This document shows, one piece after another, positions 44,964-56,972 of a DNA stretch of 64,000 nucleotides. The stretch is from Ixodes scapularis (lineage: Eukaryota; Arthropoda; Arachnida; Ixodida; Ixodidae). Both the position numbers and the translations under genes were made by a program. The notes beneath the pieces are model-generated. The model ran no database searches, was not told the DNA's origin, and saw nothing but the letters and a program-made list of their open reading frames with translations. Within the stretch, counting starts at the first letter, position 1; each line of letters opens with the position of its first letter. The stretch lies in contig NW_024609839.1 in NCBI RefSeq assembly GCF_016920785.2, positions 5,482,196 to 5,546,195 of the forward strand, read 5' to 3'.

Positions 44964-45638
44964 TTAATAGGTGAAGTGAAGTCCTAGCCCTTTTTCCGTG
45001 AAGATCTTCAGCACATCGTCAAGCTGCTGATGGAAATTAGCCCTCTCAACGAACACCAAATAATCGTCTACGTACCTAAACACTTTCTTGGTGTTTTTCT
45101 CCAAGCAGGGTTCTAGATCCCGATCGATCTTGCCTAGGAGGATGTTACTGAGCACAGGGGCTACCCTAGACCCTATCCATACGCCGGACTTCTGTATGTA
45201 CACCTTGTCCTGCCATCCCATGAGTGTGGACTTTAAATAAACGGACAGGAGTTCGAGAAAGTCTTCTACCGTAATCCCGCATCGCGTCCTGAAGGCGCTT
45301 TCGTCGTTGTGTTCTGTGATACACTCCTTGACACTAACCACGAGGTCGTCGTGTGGCATGGACTAATATAATTCTTCAACGTCGATGCTCAACGCGCTGC
45401 ACCCGTGTGGGTTACTGACTTTTAGAAAGTCAACAACCGCCTTGGAATTGGGGACGCACATGGGGTCTACAATATGTAGGGAGTCGAGGTGCCTTTGCAA
45501 AAAGCCCGAAATTGCGTGCAACCAAGAATTCCACTCGGACACTATGGTGCGAAAGGGGACTCCTGGCTTATGGGTTTTTGCCGCGAAATATTCGTCTAAC
45601 GTGAGGTTTTTTTCCTTTCTTTGCTCCTGCAGCAACAC
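44964..45638 (-). pseudogene. PLE-3 reverse transcriptase
   Basis: 45363-45638 has AAKTHKPGVPFRTIVSEWNS and LSIDVEELY. After an in-frame TAG (about 45360) 44964-45359 continues with GVWIGSRVAPVLSNILLGKI and VFRYVDDYLVFVERANF. The YVDD catalytic site is intact. A TAA ends it in place of a short linker to the endonuclease. Confidence 0.85.
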
Positions 45639-46113
45639 TGGTCAGGTTCAGTTGGTGAAGAAATTTGATGGTGCATTCCTTCACCTTGGCGGGACGATCG
45701 GAGACCGCTCTAAAGTATTTTAGTACGGCTGTTGTCGCTTTCTCGGAGAACGTGCCGTCGGGTATGATGACAAAACACCCTTCTTTGTCGGACAACATTA
45801 TGTTCATGCTGTTGGACGCGAGAAAGTCCATCACGGGCTCGAAGCCTTTGGTTCTTCGGCACCCTCCTTCGGACCTCCATAGGACGTCTACACCATCAGC
45901 AACGCACCTTGGTCTGTACTCTTCCGGTATTGCTCGTGAGATGGATCTCGACATGACCAACTTGTCTACTTTTCTGAGCACGGGCTCGAGGCAGAACTTA
46001 GGTCCTTTTTTCAAAATCTTTAGGTGACTGTCTGGGACTTGAAGATCCCCGAAGATGACAACGTTACCTTCTTTGGCCTTAGTCCTCTTCTTGGGAGGAA
46101 GTGTAAGGCGCAC
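45568..46113 (-). pseudogene. PLE-3 N-terminal region
   Basis: 181 codons containing VIFGDLQVPDSHLKILKKGP and GCFVIIPDGTFSEKATTAVL, the region preceding the RT fingers in Penelope-like proteins. It overlaps the RT frame by about 70 bases, marking a frameshift at about 45610. Similarity continues weakly to 46214. Confidence 0.7.
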
Positions 46114-46214
46114 CTGGGTCCAAAGAAACTCAGTAACCTGGGCAGCGGTCCTTGACCATTCTTGAAAAAGGCGGGATGCTTAACACCTGTCGCAAGTCGC
46201 GGCTTTGACTGCAT

Positions 46215-48240
46215 TCAAGTTGATCGAAAAGCGATTTCTCAGCGCGTGAAGCATCACTTCCAGCTGAGTGAATATCCGCCCTTCAGAGATTAATTCAAGA
46301 CGGCAATTGCAGCCTTGCGCGAACAGCACAAATAGAAAAAGCTAACACTACAATAGAAATACAGGCTGCGACGACCGTGCCGGGAAACAAACTCATGGCT
46401 TCGAACCGCATTCGAGCGACTTGATTTATTGGCTTTCAAATAATTACGGCATGATCGAGCGTTTCCTTTTTAGTAAGAGATTCATCCCCTGAGCCATTTA
46501 AAATACTCTCAGAGGTATGACATTGCTGGAAAAAAATAAACATCCTGGGAATATTTTTTTTATTTTTATTCAGTCATCGAGAAATTCCGTACGTTCAAAA
46601 CAACCAGTATAAAAGACGGAAACGCAGGGTTCAGGTGTAGCGTTGGGGTAAGTGTGCCCTTGTATTGACGTTTGTATGTGCAATGTATCTGCGAGCAGGA
46701 CGGTGCGTGTTACCTGCTGCTGGGCCATAATGTATCTGTATACATTATGGTTCACCTGATGCTTGTGTATGCGTAATGTGTGTATAGTAGAGGTTCCCGA
46801 AGCGCAGTAGTGGCCTGAGGAAAGAAAAATATTTCTTTGTAGAACATGAATGGTGCAGTACCTAGCGCCACCTAGCCTAGCTAGTTGCAATTACTCTGCT
46901 TGACCCTGCCATCTGGCGGCCAGCGATTTAACCTTCTTTCACGCTACGCGATAAACAGCGGCTTCGAGTTTGTTCTTTTGAGAGCGGCTTTTGGTTTCGC
47001 GGATTTAGTTTGCCATTCCTCCGTGATGTGCGCTTGACGAAGGAATTGTGACTCGAGAAACACCAAAGGTAACACGCAAACTGCGCGAAGTAACTGAGTA
47101 TCGGTTGTCTTCGTTTAACATCGCAGTGCTGTCGACGAGAAGACTGAGTAACTGCTTTCGAAACGCAAGTTTCTGTACCTGTGGGGGGAATCTAGCTTCG
47201 GAAATAAACACAGTTCGCGGAAAGCTTGTGTTACGCTTTTATTTGCTGCTCCTCTCGTCCCGTACAAGATACGTAGCGTCCTCGTTACGCGTTATTAAGC
47301 TTGATTTGCTCGATTCAGGGCCGCCATATTGAGATGCAGGCGACGGAGGTACTAGTTGCTCCCCTGCTTCAGGGACGAAAGTTTCTCCTTTTCTAAAGTA
47401 GCATAGGTTTCAAGACCGTTCCTCCCCCTAAGGGAGGACTATCGATACCCTTTTTTGTAAGAGTGTAGAACGCTAGCCGCACTTTGCAAGCTGCGTGCGT
47501 GTTACCTGCTGTTGGACCATAGACCGCCTTCAAGTTTGTCAGAGTCATGGAGGATATAGCTCGCGCGTACCTTTGGACACGGTGTCGTAGTGATAGAAGT
47601 GGGCGGTTGGCGGGCGGACAGCAGGCGTAGTGGCGTTGTCTGCTCCACATAGAGCGGTGAGGGGGGAAAGGGGGGGGGGGGGGGCTGGTGGTATCCACGA
47701 GACTCGGAACCGCTGCTGGCGTGTGTCACGTGACTTCAAGAGCCAATATGAGTTTTTTTAATCTTTTTTATTCGGAACAAATGGAGAAAAACGAAGAGAT
47801 AAGCCAAGGCGTATGCTTGACATGGCTACTTTGTTGGGGAGAGGAAGGGGAAAGGAGTAAAAAAAATCACATACACTTTGGCACGATTGTGATAACACAG
47901 ATTGCGTACCAGAGTTGCTAGTTGTAACTATGTTCAATTGTCTCTGTATAAGAATCCTGCACAATCACAGACACCAACGCGTACGCAAACACAGTCAAAG
48001 TCACGATTAGTTTAAAACACGGACGTGGTCACAATCCAACACAAAGAAAGTTCAGGTGGAGAATGGTAGTCTTGCATTGGTTGGAACCTTTTCAATTAAT
48101 TTAAGGAGATTGTTAAAACAAATATTTAACACTAAAGTTTCTTCACCGAGCCCGTGCTATCCAAAAATATGAAAAGCATTGTCCGTCCCCCCTTTCTATG
48201 CATCTTCCTTATGTTTAATTACATTTTCACAGCCTCGCGT
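46215..48240. other. unassigned DNA
   Basis: A short palindrome CATAATGTATCTGTATACATTATG at about 46728-46750 and a poly-G run at 47670-47686. The frames at 46570-46890 and 47393-47739 have no recognisable domain. Confidence 0.4.
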
Positions 48241-48296
48241 TGTTCGCCTGGCCACATCCAGGGACCTAGTATATGAGATATGTTTAGGTTGGCGGT

Positions 48297-48967
48297 CTAG
48301 GAACTTAATAGGGGAATGAGAAGATCTGCATGCTCTGTGTTGTAGAGCGGGCATTCGGAAATGATATGTTTAACGCCTTCAGATTTTCCACATGCACTGC
48401 AGTAGGGGATAGCTGTAATTCCAAATGTGAACTTGCGGTGATTTGTGTTGGCCGCGTTGATTTTTATCTGATGTAGTAACGTTTCTAGTTTCCTTAGAAG
48501 GTCTTTCAGAAAGAAGTGTGGTAAACAAGGATCATAGCGGTGGGAGTAAGCGCGATGATTTTCAGGCGATGTCCAAGTCCGAAGAAAGTGATCCTCACTT
48601 AGTGTATTAACAAGTCGGTAGCAGTCTGCTTTTGTGAAAGGTACATCCTCACCGGACTCCATATCGTGTCCGCTTGTGGCAGCAGCATCTGCTGCTTTAT
48701 TTCCAGGGAGATCGCAGTGTCCTTGTATCCACTGATATACAGTGTGCTGCCTATTGACTATTGCTGTCGCATGGAGATATAAAAGTTCAGAAACTAAGGC
48801 TTGATTTGCTGTTGTGTAAAAAGGGTTTTTCAAGCATTGCAGTGCAGCTTGCGAGTCTGAAAGCACCACCCATTTTTGTTGGAGACTGGAAGCCGAAATG
48901 TGTTAAAGTGACTTCTTATAGCCATGGAGTTCTTCTGAAGTGGATGATACTCTACTTAAAGGTCTGA
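48297..48967 (-). pseudogene. LINE RNase H and zinc-motif fragment
   Basis: 190 codons with MVLSDSQAALQCLK and YQWIQGHCDLPGNKAADAAA (RNase H blocks around the catalytic Asp and His). The C-terminal ITAIPYCSACGKSEGVKHII and ECPLY give a CxxC...HxxxxC motif. This order is typical of I- and R1-type LINE ORF2 C-termini. A piece upstream to 48967 is in another frame. No RT is present. Confidence 0.8.
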
Positions 48968-49531
48968 AAGATTCAATGATGTATAGAAACGGAATATGAA
49001 TTCCTGAAGATGAAGAGGTATCAGTCATATGCGTATAAAGTTTGTGTATCTTGAATGTATATGTGATAGTGCACATTGCAGCAGGACAGTTTAAAGGGAT
49101 ACTTCAACGAAATTTGAATTTTACCCGCCGTGTACAGAAATAGGTCGACTATGATCCACAATACTCGAAAATGACAACCGCACGTCCGTATTTTGAGCAG
49201 ATGGCTGTATTTTTCGTTCTAAACGGCCCACTCTGGCAAGCAGTCGGAGAACAGCCAGCGGAGGCCACGTCACATCCGGCGCAGTCATGACGTAGGACGT
49301 CTCAATCAACGATTGGAGGAAAGCTGCGGCGAGGCTGACGTGATTATGAATTTCGTCACTTGGTGGCGTTCACGAGTAAAGTTATGTTACAACCTATACG
49401 TTTGACCTGCCTGCGGTCTGAACGGCCTCACAAGTCACAACCCGGCAAACACGGCCACCCTGTGATCCCAGTGTCCGTGAACCCACTAATCCCGTGCCAA
49501 ACACGGTAGTCGGTTCGTGCTTTGTGTCGCG
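48968..49531. promoter_or_regulatory. upstream region of the P2X7-C-domain gene
   Basis: No gene seen. The region becomes GC- and CpG-richer toward 49532, consistent with a promoter and 5' UTR, but I can point to no TATA box or initiator with confidence. Confidence 0.3.
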
Positions 49532-52016
49532 ATGGCGTGTCGCGGAAACAGAAAACTTAGCGACACCAGCGAGGACGAAGACATCGCTTCTGCGATGGTG
49601 AAAGATCGCCGATTCGGCTTACAGCCGTACATTTACGACCCATCTGCGTCGTCTTCATCTGAAGGCGACGGGGACGGGCCGGACACGCCACCACCAGCCC
49701 GTCGTGTGGGCTCCGCGAATTGGTAAGTTTTCTATTTCATTCGCGATCAAGAAATATTTCATTTTTATTTCGTACATATTTTCGCGATTGGCAGGCGCGG
49801 CATGTATTGAAACGGCGGGATGTTGCTATGATATCAGGATATGCCTCCATCTTCTTGGTGCCGATCAAGGCTATGCATGCGCACTCTACCTTTTGCAAAA
49901 CATAGATACGCTGTGGCGATTGCCGGCGTGTGGTCGCCTCAGCCCGACAGGCTCCAACGCGCGAGTGATAATAATGGCAGTTTTCGGCACCGAAAACTGC
50001 CATTATCAAAGTTTTATGGATGAGGTAGATGTTGCAAACACCTTAGAAAACATCGAGTAAAGTTTCGTAGTGCCCTTGTATTTCCGGCATTCATTCATTG
50101 AGCAAAATTTGTCCCAACAGGTGCTCTTGCAACGGCTGCAGAGCGATGCTGACGGACTACAAGTCCCTGTGCTGCCGAGAGGTTGACCGTGCAAGAGAGC
50201 TCTGCCAGGACCAGGGGGTGTCCTGTATCACCAAGCACCCCTGGTTCGAGCTCTACTGCCTGAACAGGCCAGTGCTGGACCTGGCGTATGTCACAATGCA
50301 ATACTTCTGCCCTTTGGATGCGGGGAACCGGACCCAAGAGGAGTATGTATATTCAACTGATCAGTGGTGTAGCCAGGAATTTTTTTTCGGGGTCGGGGCC
50401 AAGGTGGCCGGGATGTCCACGACTTGGGGTGCGGAGAGGGGGAGGGGGTTCAAAATGCATGTGTATATTATAGTGTCAGCTAAATATTTGGGGGGGGGGC
50501 TGTAGACCCCCCCCCCTTGTTGATTACACCCCTGCAGCTTATTGCAGTCATTCTAGTTGTTACGGCTGGCTTCCACTCCAAATATTCGTGTTTACAGCTA
50601 CAAACACAGCGTTGGTGTCATGCTTTTTTCAGGCATTATGAAAAATCCTGTCTCTAAAATCAAAATCTTGATATGTGGTCATTTCACCACACTAGTAATA
50701 TTGATAAATGTCATTATTCTCCTAAGAACAAGAAATTTATACGGTGTGCAAATATTTGAATATGAATCGAACATGAAGCTCTCAAATAATTCTATTTGCA
50801 AATCTGATTTCTCATATTAGGTATTGCGAAAGATGTGGTTGGTGCAGCACAAGCGAAATACTTTTTCCTTCCCTCCATTCTAGCAGGCTGTTGTATTGAA
50901 CTTCCAAATATGCAAAATACATTTTAATTTTACCGGTCCACCCTGGTGTAGTGCGACAGGGTAAAGATAAATTAAAAGCAAGCTTTTGTGCCACTAACGG
51001 ATACCAATTTTAGGGGGCACTGGAGCGTTTAAAATGAAAACATAGTTGGAAAGCACAATGTGTTACAAGAAAAAAAATGTGATAGGCAATTTTATTTCAG
51101 TGGCCACATTGTTATGGCCCAATTAGCATGACTGACCACCAATAATGTTCAGCAGCTGGTACTGCACAGGAACTTGTATTTGAGCTTGTTACATACACAT
51201 GGTCTTCTATTCGATGATCGGTTCTTAATTCGATTTAGCTACTACGATTAGGTACTCGCACACCTTTCAAGAAAAAAAAAAAGAATAACAGCAGTGTGCT
51301 TATCTGGTAACTGCAACACTGTGCATGCAAATAAACAGAATCAGACATCATTTATCTGTTAACTACCACACTGTGCATGTAAATAAACAGGGTCAGACAT
51401 CATTTATCTGTTAACTGCCACACTGTGCATGTAAATAAACAGGGTCAGACATCATTTCAGAATAATTAGAGAGAGTACCCATGCTTTCAGAATTCCACCA
51501 AAAAAAGTTTATTGCTCTTTCCTACAATGACAATCTCGTTACCGTGAAACCGCACAATTGTCTATAGACCACAACATAAATATCGATACTGCAATGAAAA
51601 GCCCGAAAAACTCAATGCCAACAAACAGTGAAGATACACTTGTTCAAGCAGTATTAAATATAATTAAAATCCTTCTGCATACAAAATGTTGTTAGAAGTT
51701 CCCCATGCTACAGGACAGTAATGATGTAAACTGCGAGATGTCATTGGAGATTGTTGACACTATACAAACGCATAGTAGAAAAGGTCAGAAGCAAATAGTG
51801 ATTAGCTTTTCCCTCTTTGCTCAGAGTTCAACGCTGGTTTCTGCCATCTCATCTCATTACAGGAAGTACCGCTACACGGCATACCACCAGTTCACCTGGT
51901 GGGTGCACAAGAGGCTGGGGCGGGGAAACCGAGTGGTGCTGCCCAGCTGCGTCGTCTGTCAGATTCGGCAAGAATTCCCGTCCACAGATGGGACATACAG
52001 GGGGTTCAAAAAATAA
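49532..52016 (+). CDS. spliced gene, P2X7 receptor C-terminal-type domain protein
   Basis: Three exons, 49532-49722, 50121-50342 and 51863-52016, join in frame across GT-AG introns to give 188 residues. The start ATG is in good context (GTCGCGATGG); an acidic Ser-rich N-terminus precedes the domain. Exon 2 begins WCSCNGCRAM, then LCCREVDRARELC, CITKHPWFELYCLN and LAYVTMQYF. Exon 3 gives KYRYTAYHQFTWWVHKRLG and VVLPSCVVCQIRQEFPS. This series of Cys and Trp/Tyr blocks is that of the cytoplasmic zinc-binding C-terminal (ballast) domain of P2X7 receptors, found without the ion channel in many invertebrate proteins. The channel part is absent. The function is unknown to me; a transposon-derived origin is possible. 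AATAAA signals occur at about 52011 and 52087. Confidence 0.85.
49971..50006. repeat. perfect 17-bp inverted repeat in intron 1
   Basis: ATAATGGCAGTTTTCGG, two bases, then its exact reverse complement CCGAAAACTGCCATTAT. It would form a strong hairpin in either transcript. Confidence 0.85.
50485..50518. repeat. poly-G/poly-C pair
   Basis: Ten Gs, a short spacer and about ten Cs in intron 2, at the end of a segment (50365-50540) that reads like a small repeat insertion. Confidence 0.5.
51301..51458 (+). repeat. 52-bp tandem repeat, three copies, in intron 2
   Basis: The block CACTGTGCATGTAAATAAAC recurs at 51317, 51369 and 51421 with an exact 52-base period. The full unit includes CAGGGTCAGACATCATTTA. 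Confidence 0.85.
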
Positions 52017-53869
52017 AAAAAGTATTGGCCACCTGAAGGACTCGTTTACGGCATGTTTTGTCCAGCCCTTCAAAGACACCTTCATCAATAAAAGACAGCA
52101 AATGTCACCAAGCTCTAGGCTCGTAAGTTTAGCAATAGGTTGCAACCTATGAACCTAAGAATGGCTTGCGAGGTCGTTAATGACTAGTAGGTACGATAAC
52201 GTGAACAGTTAAGTTTTCCTGATTATAATGCATTTTTCATTCAACAGAGCGGAACTTCACCTGTTCTTTTTCAGACTGTTCAGGCAGTGAAGAGGGAGAA
52301 GCTAAGTTTTATCATCTGCCATAATATCTCAAGAGAAGACCCATCCCCAAAAGATAGCCCACCCTGATTTTCAGCATAACTTCTTATTATCCTAATGGCT
52401 TTAGTTGAACTCAATTTTGCACGCTGAAAGTTAGTCCACCCTGTATTTTCGCCTAATATGCTCTCAGTTTTACGTGGGCTGTCTCTTGGTATATTATGGT
52501 AAGTCGCTCCTATTTACTGCATAAGTGGTTTTAGTGATAAACATTTGATTTGCAAAAGTAGAAGTTAAAAACTAGCGATAGCTTATTCGCATTAACCGCA
52601 CTGCACCGTGTGCATGGTGCAACACCGGCAACCAAGTCGAAGGTGTAGACAAATACATGTATGGTAATTCCAAATTCTCGTATATCTTTGTAGCAAGAAC
52701 TTGAGCCTCCAGCAAAATTGGTGCATATATCCTGCATATGAGCTTCCATTCAAAGCAAAGCTGCATTTGTCCACAGAAAAGGCAGACTAACATAAAACAA
52801 AGTGTCACAGTAGCACCTGAAACTCGAGAATTCCGAGGCAGTCATTGGGTTCAAACGGTTGATTGACCAAAATGAAGTTGCAAGTGTTGCTCGCTGGAAG
52901 GACAAAACAAAGAGGTGGGAAAAGGCGGTGGTTCTTTGCCAATGAATGTAAGAAAATTTACATTTGTTATTAAACAGCTGATACGTAGTCACCTTGGAAA
53001 TCACTGTCTAAACCAGATTTGTAACACTTGTGGTGATCAATTCTTCAAGCAAGGCACAAAAATGCAGCTGGCAACTGTAGTTCATATGCTTGAGTAAGGT
53101 CCAGTGTAAAAAATACCAACCCATTTTGCAAATTAGTTAGTTTTTGTATCATCGTCATAGGATACACCACGGCTTTCACCATCTGCAGGATTATGACTGC
53201 TCACCACCAGATGACCAAGCAGCAGATGAGGATGAAAATCGTAATGACCAAGCGGAGAGCAAACTCCGTCTCCAATGGTCTCATTCCCAATGAATGGGCC
53301 CGTTCCCAGGTGGCTTGGGAGACAAGCAAGGGTACTACTGAGAAGAATCGCAGAGGATATGGCGTGCACACCCGAGAGAAGAGCAAAGTAGAGCTGAGAA
53401 GGACAACTACCAGTCTGCAAATTCCGTAAAAATTCCAGTAGTCCAATTGGTCTCGGATGCCTCCTTTGAGAATGCCATGGTCTTCAAACTACCAGCCAAG
53501 CACTGTAAAGAGCCACCTCTAGAGGGCCTCCTTACAAGCAACAACACTTCCTGCTCTCCATTCTTGATCATATTCATGAGGCAAGTTGGGATTTTTTTTT
53601 TTAACCCAACCTCCTTCCTATACCATCTGCCCTGTCCTCGCTAATATCAGCAGCCTCCGATAACCCCCTTTCTTGTCTTTTGGCTCCTGAAACATTTTTA
53701 CTCTACTACTGCATGTGGCGATCAACTTTTTCCTCATGCAAAGATTGAAACTTTGAGCCTTTAAACAAAATCTTCGGATGCAAGTCGGCCAAGAACTGGC
53801 TTCTGTCATGTATCGGCTGGTGGCCAAGAGATAGCGTTGCCAGGCAAATGCACTTACCAGCGCTCTTCA
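52017..53869. other. 3' flank and unassigned DNA
   Basis: Polyadenylation signals of the upstream gene lie in the first 100 bases. Frames at 52531-52808 and 53133-53446 have no recognisable domain and no matching splice structure. I see nothing else. Confidence 0.35.
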
Positions 53870-54029
53870 AAAGCACGGGCCTGGGGCACGGTACGTGTGC
53901 ACGGGCATTGGGATTCGAGGCACCATTAAAAAGCAACGTTTGGACGCTCCTTGGTGTTGTGCTTGGGCTTTACCCAGGATACATTACATTTTAGCGACGA
54001 GGTCGGTCAACGTCCAAGAACTACAGCGG

Positions 54030-54974
54030 GATGACCACTCAAGGCAAGCTGGAAGAATTCGACCAGACAGCTTCTACTGCAAGGCGAACAGAATAACAGA
54101 TCCTTAAAAGAAAAGGGCCCTACTGCTTACACGTTGTGGAGCACAGACGTACAAAGTCGTGCGAGCACTGGCTGCACCGAGAACACCCAGAAGTGTCAAT
54201 TTCGGTGAACTCATGGTGATGCTGCTTTGACCCGCAGCCGTCGGAGCTCTTCGGCACAACGAAGTTCCAGCGAAGAGACCAGCAGCCTGGGAGTCAATTT
54301 CCAGCTACACGACAGCCCTAAAGAAGCTAGCTGCTGATTGTAACTTTGGGATTCTAGTGACACAGGCGGCTGCAACAACTTCCAGTACCGCAGGCATGGG
54401 TTTGGCTACAACTGGAACGACAGCTGGTTCCGTCAACTTGGGAGCAACTGGAACTTCAGTTCCGGTGAGTCAACCAGTTTTCAACCCAACCATGCTACCT
54501 CTCGACGTCAGGCTGAGATTGTTTTGTTCGTGGCATAAGAGACGAGCATCTACAACAGAGTCTGTTTGCAGGGACCAACTTAACGTTTCATAAAGCATAC
54601 GACATGGCCGTGCGGACAGAAAGTGCTGCACAACATCAACGAGATTTGAAAACCCAAAAATCTTAGGTTTAAGCTGTCAAAAAAGCAATATTACTGCTGA
54701 AATTGTGGAAACGGAAAGACAAAACAAACTGTCAGAATCCCAGACGTGCTACCGATGCCAAGAACAGCATTCGGCGTTCTCGTGCAAGTTCCAAAATACA
54801 CGATGTAACCTCTGCCCCAAGAAGGGGCATGTCAAAAAGGCTTGTTTCAAGAAGTTAAGGGCGCAGCACCAAGCGTGGATGACACACAACGTGGAACAGG
54901 ACAATGAGACCCTTGATTCTGATGATGATCTTTCGGACAAGTCATGGAGCCTGCATGAGCTGAATGCTGCCTAA
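54030..54974 (+). pseudogene. Gypsy-4 gag
   Basis: It starts ATGACCACTCAAGGC at 54030. Bases 54122-54225 translate as LLTRCGAQTYKVVRALAAP followed by VNFGELMVML, a gag capsid segment. 54705-54974 holds CYRCQEQHSAFSC and CNLCPKKGHVKKAC, two cysteine knuckles. Several frameshifts break it. Confidence 0.75.
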
Positions 54975-55058
54975 GGTCATCCTGGAGATTGAAAACCGAG
55001 AGCTGGAATTTGAGATCAATTCGACAGATGCTTGCTCAATCATCAATGAAGCCACGTA

Positions 55059-56416
55059 TTGTCCTCTGTAGCCCACGAAGCCCCAATCACTGAACCAGGA
55101 GGGAATAATCCTTCATACCTGGTCAGGAGAAATTTTACAAGTACTTGGAAAGGCGAATGTTTGCGTCAGGCATTGATTGAAACAATACATCTTGTCGTTG
55201 GTAGTGACACGTGGAACCAGTTCCAGTCTTCAGGAAGAGACTGGTTCAAAGAGCTGAAGATTAGGGTCTGTGGAATTCACCTCCTCGGCACCAGAAACAA
55301 CATTGTGAACATTTTGAAGGTACATGAGGATGTTTCTGATGCGAAGATCACGGGGCACAAGGGTCCGCCTGTAAACTTTGATTTAAAAGGGGACGCTACT
55401 GCCAATTCCCTCCAATCACAGCCCGTGCCGTTCGCACTGCGTACCGCAGTAGAGGTTGAATTGAAAACTCTCGAGAACCAAGGTATTTTCGAACCGACAA
55501 AGCACTTAGAGTGGGCTATACCGGTGGTAGTTGTCCGAAAGAAAAGCGGGACCATTTGGCTATGTGGAGACTACCGAAGTATAGTAAACAAGGAGGCGAA
55601 AGCCGCAGTGCACCCTATGCTGACGATTCCAGAAATCCTAACCAATCTGCAAAACAGGTTGGTATTTTCTACACTGGACCTTGCTCAAGCGTATCAACAA
55701 CTACAGTTAACAACAGAAACAGCCGACGTGTTACCCATTAACACTGCAAAAGGACTCTACAGGGTAAAAAGAATGCCATTTGGGATCGCCGCCAACACCA
55801 GCGATTTTCTATCGATTCATGAAAGCAGTACTACCTAAAATCCCGCGGATCGGGGTATACCTCGATGACGCTATCAGCGGTACGACCGCAGCAGAACATG
55901 ACTCAACTGGATACAGTTTTGATGCGACTTGCTCAGGCTGGACTTCAACTCAAGAGGTGCAAGTTACGTTTTGCAGTGGAACAAGTTGTATACCTCGGAT
56001 ACATCATCGATACTGCCGGGATACACCCGACAGAGGAGAAACTGAAAGCGACCAAAGAGATGCCCGAACCAACATGCCAAACAATGCTGCAGTCGTTTCT
56101 TCGTCTTCTAGCGTTTTTCGATCGGTTTTTGGCAAACAGGGCAACAATCACGAAAGACCTCTACATATTTCTAGAGAAAGACGTCCCCGGTGAATGGCAG
56201 GAAACAAATTGGCGAGCCTTTAGACAGTTAAAGTATGTTATTGCACAGCGTGCAGTTCTCGCACACTACGATAAAAACAAAAGCTTGAGCGTGTCATGTG
56301 ACGCAACCCTCTACGGCATCGAGGCAGTATTAGCTCAGCTAGATTCAGATAGAAACAAAACACCGATCGTCTTTACATCAAGAATGCTCATTAAGGTCGA
56401 AAAGGATTTCTTCTAA
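55059..56416 (+). pseudogene. Gypsy-4 reverse transcriptase and RNase H start
   Basis: 55059-55838 carries PVPFALRTAVEVELKTLENQ, LEWAIPVVVVRKKSGTIWLC, FSTLDLAQAYQQLQL and KRMPFGIAANTSDFL. A frameshift at about 55800 precedes VYLDDAISGT, where the catalytic LDD is retained. 55865-56416 has VYLGYIIDTAGIHP and the start of RNase H (LSVSCDATLYGIEAVLAQL). Confidence 0.82.
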
Positions 56417-56580
56417 CTGGATTGTGAGGGGCTGGCTACTATCTTTGCCATACACCGTTTTCATCACTACGTCGCAAGGCGTCACGTGAAAAGAATTACT
56501 CCCAATTGGATCGTAAAAGGCTGGCTATTATATTCGCCATGGACCGTTTTCATCGCTAAGTTGCGGCGCATCACGTGACC
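56405..56580 (+). repeat. tandem duplication of about 89 bp within Gypsy-4 RNase H
   Basis: TTGTGAGGGGCTGGCTACTA to GCGTCACGTG is followed by a diverged second copy, TCGTAAAAGGCTGGCTATTA to GCATCACGTG. The offset is 89 bases, so the duplication also shifts the frame. Confidence 0.7.
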
Positions 56581-56972
56581 ATAACGACTGACCACCAACC
56601 ACTGTTGGGCATCATAGGACAGGAGTCCCCAGTACCGACTGTGCTTTCACCAAGTAGGACATGCTGGTGTGTTAAGCTGGGAGCCTATGATTATAACCTA
56701 ATCTCTAGACCAGGAAAGCGAAATTAAAACGCTGATGCTTTAGGCAGACTACCATTGCCCGAGACTGACAATGAGCAACATCCTTCAGGCAACGTACTGA
56801 TGTTAGAAGCCCCGACGAAACCTCCCATGACTGAAAAGGAACTGGCCGACAACACAGCAGTGGATCCCATTCTTGCTGAGGTTTTCCGAACGGTCAAACA
56901 CGGTGAAGTGAAAAAGCTGGAGCGTAGCGCAAGAAGCTGCATCAAGCAAGTGGAACCTTGGCCTACATCAGA

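Larger units (their letters stand above)
44102..46214 (-). mobile_element. Penelope-like retroelement 3
   Basis: A minus-strand PLE of a different lineage from the 0.5-9.3 kb copies. An N-terminal region (45568-46113), an RT (44964-45638) and a GIY-YIG endonuclease (44102-44683) are recognisable in order. Stops and frameshifts break it into at least four pieces. Confidence 0.85.
53870..56935 (+). mobile_element. Gypsy-4, degenerate 3'-truncated element
   Basis: A plus-strand gypsy remnant of the zinc-knuckle/K02A2.6-like type. An LTR-like stretch ends at about 53990 and is followed by GCGACGAGG, a frequent post-LTR sequence. Gag (54030-54970), protease/RT (55059-56200) and RNase H (56200-56760) follow. 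The element stops at about 56930 in the linker after RNase H. No integrase or 3' LTR is present, and the transposase-like gene ends immediately next to it. Confidence 0.75.

Noticed and set aside
53133..53446. Overlapping plus and minus frames of 78-95 codons
   Set aside because: No recognisable domain, no splice support, and mutually overlapping on opposite strands.
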